DNA from: Planctomycetaceae bacterium
Lineage (GTDB): Bacteria > Planctomycetota > Planctomycetia > Pirellulales > Thermoguttaceae
NCBI GenBank assembly: GCA_031287585.1
Contig: JAITST010000449.1
Location: forward strand, 1 to 32,724
Length of the DNA: 32,724 nt
Direction of reading: 5' to 3'
In this document: positions 1 through 9,100 of the stretch, in pieces
How positions within the stretch are numbered: position 1 is the first letter of the stretch
How the letters are laid out: each line of letters opens with the position of its first letter
The notes under the pieces: generated by a model
What the model was told of the DNA's origin: nothing
Seen by the model: the letters and a program-made list of their open reading frames with translations, nothing else
Database searches by the model: none
Position numbers and translations under genes: made by a program

Positions 1-12
1 ATCCATTTCGGC

Positions 13-41
13 ATTATAGCATATTACCAATTTGCAAACAA
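13..41 (-). promoter_or_regulatory. Putative extended -10 promoter for a gene off the left edge
   Basis: Minus-strand TTGTTT - 17 nt - TATAAT with TGC extension (TGCTATAAT). Confidence 0.45.
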
Positions 42-153
42 GACCAGTTTTTGGACGATTTATTGTTTTACGGATGCTCAGTAATGTATGTCGTGAAAAA
101 ATTTGTGAAAATCTTCAACCAGAAACGGGGTTATAACTCATTGAGGTGATACC

Positions 154-1485
154 GTGAAAATTAGTAACAGATATATTTCGCTTTGTTGTTTACTTGTGTT
201 CCATGTTTTCTTATTAGGCATCGGTTATGTCATTGCTGAAGAAAAGTACAATGCAGAAGGTTTACAAGCGATCAAAGAAGCGTGGAAGGAACGTGACGTT
301 GAAACACCAGAAAAGTTAAAAAGTAATTTTGAAGATATCTGGGGGAAAGATGACTATATTAAAAATACGGGGAATATCTTTATTCTACGTGCTGTTGGTG
401 GTGTTCCTATTCCTCCGCGTAAAATGGTTCCCTTCGGTGATTACACCTTTGAATCCGAGTTAAAACTTTTCTGCCAAGCAAGAATTTGGACATATTTGAA
501 AGAAGAATTTCTCCCCAATCGAGAAGCCGCTCCCAGATGTTTTGTTATATCGCAAAACATCTGGCTTAGTGATTTACTCTATTGGGAATGGAATGCTGGT
601 GACGTTCAGTTCCGAAAATTAGAAACTGGATCAGGAATGATATTATCTATTGTTCCTAAGGGACTTGATGTCAAGAAAGGAATTAGTGACAAAGAATTGG
701 CAAACATTCTTTTTAACACGACAAAAATACCGTTGACCAGTCCTGATGAAGTGATACGTCGTTTCTCACTTCCTTCCGTTTTACTAGAGGGGATGGTGTT
801 TTCGAATGTTGAAAATCTCAATGAATTGGTGGAGGCAAAAGCACTTACGATAGAACTACAAAATAAGTTTCCTCGTCCGCGAGATATAGAACAATGGAGT
901 GACCAACTTGTGGGTTTTATTTCCAAAGATGCAATCTGCCTTATTATTGAATACGAAAATCCACCTGTGCAAGTTCCAGAACACGCAGAAGTTCCCTTGC
1001 GAATTATTGGGGCTTCCCGTTGGCTTTCAGGACGAATTCTTAAGAAAGATGGAAAAACTCCGGTATTACCACATGGAGCGAAAGAAATCCCTGAATCGTG
1101 GAAAGCCATTTTGGAGCATAACGCAGAAAATGAAAGACGAAGATTGCAACTGGAGGAGTTAAACAGAACAGAAGAATCCAAGTGGCGTGTTTGGTATGAC
1201 AAAGATGGTAAGCCGCTTTACAATGGAGAGAAGATGAAATTTGATTGTTGGTATAAATTACCGATTGATTCTATACCTGATTTTAGGTACAATGGTGGTG
1301 TTGTGAGGTTGGCGGTTCAAGAAGGTGGTCACACAGAATTTCCGTTGAGTCTGTTTAGTAAGGATGATAAAAAACAAATTATGTCGATTCCATCTAAAAA
1401 ACTGATAATACCAAAAGATGTGCAACTCGCATTACCTATTGATGAAGAAAAACCAGTTGAGCCAGTGAAAGACGACATTGAATAG
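154..1485 (+). CDS. Secreted hypothetical protein with C-terminal SHD1-like region
   Basis: 443-aa ORF starting at GTG with a strong Shine-Dalgarno (gaggtgat) 5 nt upstream; N-terminal signal peptide (YISLCCLLVFHVFLLGIGYVIAEE); C-terminal WRVWYDKDGKPLYNGEKMKFDCWYK...VVRLAVQEGGHTEFPLSLFSKDDKKQI resembles the SHD1 pattern common in planctomycetes. Confidence 0.75.
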   Translation: MKISNRYISLCCLLVFHVFLLGIGYVIAEEKYNAEGLQAIKEAWKERDVETPEKLKSNFEDIWGKDDYIKNTGNIFILRAVGGVPIPPRKMVPFGDYTFESELKLFCQARIWTYLKEEFLPNREAAPRCFVISQNIWLSDLLYWEWNAGDVQFRKLETGSGMILSIVPKGLDVKKGISDKELANILFNTTKIPLTSPDEVIRRFSLPSVLLEGMVFSNVENLNELVEAKALTIELQNKFPRPRDIEQWSDQLVGFISKDAICLIIEYENPPVQVPEHAEVPLRIIGASRWLSGRILKKDGKTPVLPHGAKEIPESWKAILEHNAENERRRLQLEELNRTEESKWRVWYDKDGKPLYNGEKMKFDCWYKLPIDSIPDFRYNGGVVRLAVQEGGHTEFPLSLFSKDDKKQIMSIPSKKLIIPKDVQLALPIDEEKPVEPVKDDIE

Positions 1486-1592
1486 ATAATCTTATAGTAA
1501 CCGTTATGGAAAGACAATTCACACAAGGAAGACCATGATTACGTAAAGGAACAACTAATCCCGAAACCGGAGAAACCCAAAACTGATTCGGC

Positions 1593-1629
1593 ACCGTAGC
1601 GGTATGACTGTTACTGCGGTCTTTTGTTT
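1593..1629 (+). terminator. Possible Rho-independent terminator downstream of the 154-1485 CDS
   Basis: Imperfect hairpin accgtagcggta-tgac-tgttactgcggt (several G-U pairs, one mismatch) followed by cttttgttt. Confidence 0.4.
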
Positions 1630-1738
1630 ATTCGGTGGTAGTTTGAAAACAGTACATTCCAAAAAACAGTAGTGAGAACCACTCGGCGAATACCATAGTT
1701 ACGTGTTTTGTGATTTTTTGGAAAGTGCAGAATATAAT

Positions 1739-2527
1739 ATGACTAGAAGTTTCTTTGTCCAAATTATTGTAACGGTTTTTGTTGCTGTTGTTGTCTCGTT
1801 TGCTTATGCTAACGACGATGCTAATACTGTTTTGCGTGTTGTGGCTTATAATGTTCACCATTGTGAAGGTACTGATGGGAAACTTGATGTTGAACGTACT
1901 GCTAGTGTTATGAAGCGGCTTAATCCCGACCTCATTGCGGTTCAGGAAATAGATGTTAATACTCGGAGGACTGACAAGCAGAATCAGGCGGAGTTACTTG
2001 CCAAGTCGCTTGGTATGAAGTTTGCGTTTGGTAAAGCGATTGATTATCAGGGCGGCGAGTACGGTATTTTGATACTGTCTAAGTTTCCGATTGTTGAACA
2101 AAAAATGGTTTTGTTGCCGCCAAAGGCTCAGCAGGAGCAACGCGGGGTTCTTGTTGCGAATATCAAGTTGTCTGATAGTAAGACTATTCGGTTCGCGTGT
2201 ACTCATTTGAGTGTTGCATCAGCGGAGGAGCGGCAGGTACAGGTTGAGAAGATTAACGAATTATTACTCGATGAAAAGATTCCGACAATTATTGCAGGTG
2301 ATTTTAATGCTCGTCCAAGGAGTGACGCAATGAAAACCATTCTTAAATCATGGACAGATTCCGATGACCCAACATTCAAAAAACATACAATGCCCGCCCA
2401 TCCGAATAAAATTGACTACATCCTGTTCAATCCAAAATCGGCATTTGAAGTCCGCGAAAGCCAGACGATTGATGACCCGATTACGTCAGACCATGACCCG
2501 ATTTTGTCAGTGTTGATTATGTTATGA
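1739..2527 (+). CDS. Endonuclease/exonuclease/phosphatase (EEP) family secreted protein
   Basis: Start refined to MTRSFF (signal peptide); EEP motifs VVAYNVHH, DLIAVQEID, GDFNARP and TSDHDPILSVL. Confidence 0.88.
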   Translation: MTRSFFVQIIVTVFVAVVVSFAYANDDANTVLRVVAYNVHHCEGTDGKLDVERTASVMKRLNPDLIAVQEIDVNTRRTDKQNQAELLAKSLGMKFAFGKAIDYQGGEYGILILSKFPIVEQKMVLLPPKAQQEQRGVLVANIKLSDSKTIRFACTHLSVASAEERQVQVEKINELLLDEKIPTIIAGDFNARPRSDAMKTILKSWTDSDDPTFKKHTMPAHPNKIDYILFNPKSAFEVRESQTIDDPITSDHDPILSVLIML

Positions 2528-2596
2528 AGTAGATTTTTTAGTTTCGTTTGTAGTTTTACGTTTTTATCATTCACAACTTTAACCAATTTTAATCTT

Positions 2597-4630
2597 ATGC
2601 TAAAACAAATTTCACTTTCCGTTTTATTACTGACTGCTGTTACACTTCACGCTCAGACGGTTTCCTTGTCATCGTTGCTCGATGAGATGGTTGACTATGA
2701 TGCTGTTACGCGTTTTCCCGAGCCGGCTTTTGTTTGTGTACAGGCGAGTTCGTATGACAGGGCTTCTAAGTCACCCAATGAGAACTGGTTTGCAAATAAT
2801 GACGCATCACAGTTTATTCGTGATGAAAATGTTACCGCTGGTGGTGTCGAACGTAAGGAATGGGTTTTAATGGATGCGGACGGTCCCGGCGCGATAGTTC
2901 GATTTTGGATAACATCGCACCATTACAAATCGACGTTACGTGTCTATCTTGATGGTAATACCACGCCTGCTATTGAGGCGAATGTCGGAGATGTTGTCGG
3001 CGGTAAGTTCCTTGTTGATTCACCGTTGTCAGAAGAAAACGCGAGAGGACGTAACTTGTACTTGCCGATTCCATACGCCAAACATTGTAAAGTCACCGTT
3101 GATGATATGCCGACGCAGAAGAATCTGTACTATCAAATCAACTATCGTAACTACGCGAAAGGAACAAATATCGAAACGTTCACGCTTGATAATTTCAAAT
3201 CACTCGTTAACAAAGTTGAAACGACAAAGAAAAAACTTTTGTCGGCTGGTGACAACTTTGTAAATCTTACAAAGGAAACGCCCAAGTCAGCATTTGTTGT
3301 GCCGAAAGGCAGTTCGGTGTTGTTACACACTGGTAAAGTAACTATTCCGAGCGGTGCAGCGTTTCAGCAAATTGTTATCAAAGTTGATGCCGAAGGCGAA
3401 AAACTCGTTCAAGCGTTGCGAAGTACAGTATTGTCGATTAAGTTCGACGGCAAGGAAACCGTTTGGTGTCCGCTTGGTGATTTCTTTGGCGGTGGTGTAG
3501 GAATCAACCCATATAAAAGTTGGTATAGCCGCGTTGAAAAAGATGGAACACTTATTTCACTTTGGCGGATGCCGTTTCAAAAATCATTTGAAGTCTCGCT
3601 TATCAACTATGGAACTGAAGATGTTAAAGTAACAAATTCTATTAAGTTGGATGAATATAAATGGAACAAACGTTCGATGTACTTTCACGCCAACTGGCAT
3701 CAGCAGAGAGAAATCGAGACCATTGGCGGCAATGGTACGGTCGATTGGAATTATGCCAAACTTTGCGGCAAAGGCGTTTTTGCTGGCGATGCGTTGAGTG
3801 TTTTGAATCGCGATCCGGCTTGGTGGGGTGAAGGCGATGAAAAAATTTATGTTGACAATGAATCGTTCCCATCACATTTTGGTACTGGTACTGAAGATTA
3901 TTATGGTTATGCGTGGTGTACGCCGGAGTTCTTCGAGTCGCCGTTCCATTTTCAACCGCGTGCTGAAGGACCGAACAACTATGGTAACACAACAAACGGC
4001 AGAGTTCGACTGTTAGATACGATTCCGTTCACGACCGATTTTCGTTTCGATATGGAAGTTTGGCATTGGGCGAAAACAAAAATTGATTATTCAGTTGTAA
4101 CGTTTTGGTATGGCTTTGAGCAAACGACGACCGATGTTCAAAATCGTTCGGAGCAGGTAAAAGAAGTGCAATCGCCAGTCGTTTACAATACGCCGATGTC
4201 TCTTAATATACCCGGCTTCAAGATTGAAAAACTCCCGACAGGCGGAAGGATTCAAGTTCAAGGAATGAGCCAATATACAACTGGCAAATGGGATAACAAC
4301 GACCACCTTTGGTGGACAGACGGGCAACCCGGAAATCGGTTGGAATTATTATTTGATGTAGAAAAAGATAGTAAATACAAACTCGTTGCCAAGTTGACTA
4401 AGGCGCGTGATTACGGAATTGCTCAGTTCTACATCAACGGCAAAAAGATTGGCGAACCAATTGACCTTTACAATCCTGAAGTAGTACCAACGGGTGAAAT
4501 CGTTATTGGAACAACAGAACTAAAAACCGGATGTTACCCGATAACTGTAGTAATAACAGGTAAAAACGCAAACGCGGACGCGAAGTATATGATAGGCATA
4601 GACACCCTCCAACTTATTACGGTTGAATAG
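2597..4630 (+). CDS. DUF2961 / GH172-like secreted protein
   Basis: 677 aa, signal peptide MLKQISLSVLLLTAVTLHAQ; DUF2961-type N-terminus (MDADGPGAIVRFWITSHHYKSTLRVYLDGNTTPAIEA) and FPSHFGTGTEDYYGYAWC motif. Confidence 0.85.
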   Translation: MLKQISLSVLLLTAVTLHAQTVSLSSLLDEMVDYDAVTRFPEPAFVCVQASSYDRASKSPNENWFANNDASQFIRDENVTAGGVERKEWVLMDADGPGAIVRFWITSHHYKSTLRVYLDGNTTPAIEANVGDVVGGKFLVDSPLSEENARGRNLYLPIPYAKHCKVTVDDMPTQKNLYYQINYRNYAKGTNIETFTLDNFKSLVNKVETTKKKLLSAGDNFVNLTKETPKSAFVVPKGSSVLLHTGKVTIPSGAAFQQIVIKVDAEGEKLVQALRSTVLSIKFDGKETVWCPLGDFFGGGVGINPYKSWYSRVEKDGTLISLWRMPFQKSFEVSLINYGTEDVKVTNSIKLDEYKWNKRSMYFHANWHQQREIETIGGNGTVDWNYAKLCGKGVFAGDALSVLNRDPAWWGEGDEKIYVDNESFPSHFGTGTEDYYGYAWCTPEFFESPFHFQPRAEGPNNYGNTTNGRVRLLDTIPFTTDFRFDMEVWHWAKTKIDYSVVTFWYGFEQTTTDVQNRSEQVKEVQSPVVYNTPMSLNIPGFKIEKLPTGGRIQVQGMSQYTTGKWDNNDHLWWTDGQPGNRLELLFDVEKDSKYKLVAKLTKARDYGIAQFYINGKKIGEPIDLYNPEVVPTGEIVIGTTELKTGCYPITVVITGKNANADAKYMIGIDTLQLITVE

Positions 4631-4731
4631 TGGGTGTTTTAAGATTTGCTAACCCGCTTCGACTGTTGTTCTTGAAAATCTGGCCGCAAGAACAGCAACC
4701 GAGAGTGGTAGTGTGGGGATAATTGTTCACA

Positions 4732-6066
4732 TCAAAAACGCCATACCTCTGTTGTGATTGACAGAACTGCTCCTTCGTGTTCTCCGGTTAGTTCTACGAA
4801 GAAGGCGGTGTGACCGGTTTGTGGTTTAGAGACTTTTATTGTGTTGGTATCTCCTTGTTTTGTTGGTTCAAATTTTGAGTCTTCAAAATGATTTGTTTCT
4901 GAATATGCCTGCCAGAGCGTTTTTTTCGTGTTTGGAATTTCTGAATTGATTGTTACTTTGTATTCGTTTTCGTTGTCTTCCAATTTCCATTCTACCGTCG
5001 GGAACGGGTTGTCCGATGCGATGTAACGGCAAAAAATCGCAACTGTTGATAGTACCTTTGTCAGCGATTCGCCACTTGGGGTGGCGTGTCCCATATTAGG
5101 AATCGTTAGCAAAAACTTCGGTTCACGGATTTTGTCCCAGTATAGTTTAGTTGCATCAACTGTCCAATATGGGTCGTTTGAGCCGTGAATCAAGAGTTTC
5201 GGTATGTCGATTTTTGCGAGGTACGAATACGGGTCAACAATTTTTATTGCAGTTGACTGGAACGCTGTCATCGGTTTGTCTTTTTGGAAGATTGAACGGT
5301 CAGTGTAGTCGTGAATTCGCGAACTGTAATTACCCCAACTTTCGATGTGGTACGCAAGTTGTTCTTCAATATCAAGATTGTTATACACGATTGGGACTAG
5401 ACCGACAACACGCGGGTCGCGGGTTGCTCCGGTGAGCCACGTTGTCCAGCCGCGTTTTGACGCTCCGCCAACGACGAACTTGTTGACCTTACGGTTGTTC
5501 TTTTCTTTGAAGTACGCTTGTGCAACGTCGAGCGATTTTATTACACTTTTCGTCATCGGCAGTAGCAACAGCCATGTTGGATCGTTTGTTTCCGTTGCTT
5601 TGAGAATCGTCTCGCCGATTAACGCATCTTCACGGAACCCTTCACCTTTGTTGTTCGGGTCGAGTGGTTGGTTCGGGACTTGGTACAATACCATTATTGG
5701 AACTTGGCTTTGCATAGCCAACGTTGAAATTACCAGAAACTCGTTTTTGTTACCGGGCTCGTTACCGTTTGTCCCGCCGCCGATAACCAAAACCGCATAA
5801 TTGTCATACGCAATCTTTGCAGGAGTTGCAATCAGCATAAAATGTTTCCACGTAACATCGTGCCAAATTTGCGAAGTTACTTCGAGCAACGAAAGTTTTA
5901 CTCCCGGCACCGGTACGTCAATATCATTCACCACTCGCCACGTGAAAGAATCGTCTTTCGCGTTGACGTAATTCTGCAAGATATCCGTCGGAGCAATTTT
6001 GTCTTGCGCGATTAGAACGGTGGTTAGTAGGAGAAACAGGAACGATAGGGATATTGTTTTTTTCAT
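4732..6066 (-). CDS. PhoPQ-activated pathogenicity-related (PqaA-type) alpha/beta hydrolase
   Basis: Start refined to MKKTISLSFLFLLLTTVLIAQ (signal peptide); motifs VVGGASKRGWTTWLTGATRDPRVVGLVPIVYNNLD and IPKLLIHGSNDPYWTVDATKLYWDKI typical of the family. Confidence 0.88.
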   Translation of the reverse strand: MKKTISLSFLFLLLTTVLIAQDKIAPTDILQNYVNAKDDSFTWRVVNDIDVPVPGVKLSLLEVTSQIWHDVTWKHFMLIATPAKIAYDNYAVLVIGGGTNGNEPGNKNEFLVISTLAMQSQVPIMVLYQVPNQPLDPNNKGEGFREDALIGETILKATETNDPTWLLLLPMTKSVIKSLDVAQAYFKEKNNRKVNKFVVGGASKRGWTTWLTGATRDPRVVGLVPIVYNNLDIEEQLAYHIESWGNYSSRIHDYTDRSIFQKDKPMTAFQSTAIKIVDPYSYLAKIDIPKLLIHGSNDPYWTVDATKLYWDKIREPKFLLTIPNMGHATPSGESLTKVLSTVAIFCRYIASDNPFPTVEWKLEDNENEYKVTINSEIPNTKKTLWQAYSETNHFEDSKFEPTKQGDTNTIKVSKPQTGHTAFFVELTGEHEGAVLSITTEVWRF

Positions 6067-6128
6067 GGTTGGTTGGGGGGCTAATGTTGAAAAATTTTTA
6101 TAACGCAAAAGTGACGAGACAATCTCCG

Positions 6129-9100
6129 CTACTTTTTCTTTAACAGCGATTTTAATGCTTGCTCGTTGAATTTGTTTTCTTCTATTGTTATTGAGGTTAT
6201 TTTGTTTTTGTTATTTACTTCCAGTTGTATTGCGTCTGAGTTTTTTGTGTGGACGCGAAGCCAAAACTGTTTGTCTGTTTGGTCTTGTGTCCTACATATA
6301 ACCACATCCTTTTGTTCCCAGTCTATCTTTACCTGCGGGTCAACTGATTTTACCACAGCAAAGATTTGTTTCAACAGTTGGAATGACCACTTCGGGTTGC
6401 CGTTGTCGAAACCCTTTGGTAGGAAGTGCCACTTTTCTTTTAGTAGTTTCCATGGGACTGCGTCCTCTGGTGATTTCTTACCGTTGATACTTTCTGATAG
6501 TCTCGCAAAACCTTCTATCGCGAACTGTATAAACTCCCAGAACTCCGTTCGGTTGATTTCATCATAACTGTAAACTTTCAACTCAATCTCCTGCCAAGTT
6601 GTTGTGTTGTTCGTTACACGTACTCTCGGCTCATTACCGTAGAGCGGAATGTCTTGCATTTCGTTTAGCGGCTTTAGGTTCAATCGTTCTACCAACAACT
6701 CATTTCGGAATGTCTGTTTCGCGACACGAAACTTCATCCGCAGCAACCACTCCTCGCTCGTGTACGCATGGAAAAACCAACCGCCGTGCGGTTGTTCGCC
6801 GCAAATCTCTACCAAAGTCCGGCTTTTCCAATTCGTATCCGCAAAACCACTACTTTCCTCAATACGGTCAACAATATCTAGCAGAATCTTTCCGTCCCAC
6901 TTACACGGATTTCCTGATCGGCTAACCCGATCCCGCGAGTGCCAACGCCGCCCGTCAATCTCCCACATCATACTACTTTCACCAATCATCTCCGCCAACG
7001 GAACGTTAACCGGTTCGTCAATCGCTGGCGGTTGGTACAGTTCACGTTTCGCGTAAATCCCATTCGCTAATACCGGTGCCAACGCCTCCGCTGTATAAGA
7101 ACGCCGAGCAACATACGACGAATCACCGCGTACACCAATGTTCGCATAGTCCGCTATATTATCCGCCGCAGATTTCGTTACCTTCTTCTTACCCGTTGCC
7201 TTCTTCGCCTCGGACTTTTTCGCGACAGATTTTGCAGTAGCATTTGCTACCGACGGTGCTTTCCCGTAACGTTCTACCAAACTCTCTGGAGTTCCCGCGT
7301 AAACCAAGTAACCGCCCTCAAGTCCGGCTTCTGGTCCCATGTCGATTATCCAATCGGCAGACTTAATCACATCAAGATTGTGTTCGATAATGACGACGGT
7401 ATTTCCAACATCTACTAACCGATTCAGAACCTTCAATAACTTCGCGAGGTCGTCGAAGTGCAATCCTGTTGTCGGTTCGTCCAACAAATATAACGTTTTC
7501 CCCGTATCAGGACGCGACAACTCAGCCGCGAGTTTCACACGCTGCGCCTCACCGCCGGACAATGTCGGTGCTGCTTGTCCAAGAGAAACGTAATCTAAAC
7601 CAACATCACACAACGTCTGCAACACACGCCTGATTTGCGGAATGTTTGCAAAAAGTTTAAGTGCCTCGCCGCACGGCATCTCAAGTACGTCCGCAATCGA
7701 ATGTCCGTGATACAACACTTCAAGTGTTTGCTTATCATAGCGTTTCCCGCCGCATACGTCGCACGTAATCCAAACGTCCGGCAAAAAGTGCATCTCAATT
7801 TTCAGTTGCCCGTTCCCCTCGCATTTCTCACAACGTCCGCCCGGCACATTAAAACTGAATCGCCGTGCCGTATAACCGCGAACCCTCGCCTCCGGTAACT
7901 GTGCAAACAGATCGCGTATTGATTCAAACAAACCGGTATAAGTCGCGGGATTTGATGTCGGCGTTTGACCGAGCGGCTGTTGGTCAACACGAATAACTTT
8001 GTTGATAAACCCAAGCCCTTCGATTTTATCGTGAGCACCGGGCGTTGTCTGCGCACGGTGTAACGTTTTCGCGAGTTGGTTGTAAAGCACATCTTCGATT
8101 AGCGAACTTTTCCCCGAACCGCTAACACCGGTAACAACCGTCAACGCACCAACCGGAATAGCAACATCAACCGACTTCAAGTTGTTTTGACGCGCACCCA
8201 AAACTTTCAACCACGCAGTTTGAATCTGCGATGGCTGAGTAAGCATTACCGTCTTACTCGACTTCTTCACCGCTTTCTTGTTCATTACCTTCTTCGCCGA
8301 TGTTCCGTTATTAGTCGTAACCTCCGGCATCGTAACTCGTCTATTCATCGGAATCGGAATCCCTTCTTTGCCCGACAAAAACGGTCCCGTAACAGACTTC
8401 TTCGACTTCATAACTTCATTCGGAGTTCCCGCCGCGAGTATTTCACCGCCGAACTGGCCCGCCTTTGGTCCGAAGTCAACAACCGCGTCCGCCTGATTGA
8501 TTACGTCGCGGTCGTGTTCAACTAACAACAGCGTATTACCCAAGTCACGTAACTTTTGCAGCGCACCTATCAAGCGGTGATTGTCGCGTGGATGTAACCC
8601 AATCGTTGGTTCATCAAGCACATACAACACGCCAACAAGTCCGCTACCGATTTGCGCAGCGAGACGGATTCGCTGCATTTCGCCGCCGGAAAGTGTCGGC
8701 GCGGGACGCGAGAGCGTGAGATATTCAAGTCCAACATCAACGAGAAAACTGAGACGGTTGCGTACTTCGTGAATCAAGTCGCCCGCAACTTTGTTTTCCA
8801 TCTGATCCGGTTTCCATTCCGTTAATATACGTAACAAGTTGTCGAGCGGCTGCCGACAAACTTGATCCATTGTCATACCGATAAATCGTACCGCCGAAAC
8901 ATCATCCCGCAATCGGCTGCCGAGACAAACGCTGCATTCAACTTCTCCCGTGTATTCAAACATTCCGCGATAACCCGGCACAAGTCTCGCCGCTTCTTCA
9001 ATCGCCGGATAAAGTCCTTTGTACTGATACTTGATACGCGAACCGTCAACGTCCGCGTCAATCCACGTGTCGCCGCAACCGTGAAAAATCGTTCGACGAT

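Noticed and set aside
606-1202. 198-aa minus-strand ORF
   Set aside because: Antisense to the 154-1485 CDS, which has a signal peptide and a strong ribosome binding site.
4664-4697. Hairpin tgttcttg...caagaaca between convergent genes
   Set aside because: 11-bp stem with one G-U but a 12-nt loop and no adjacent U-tract on either strand; not enough to call a terminator.
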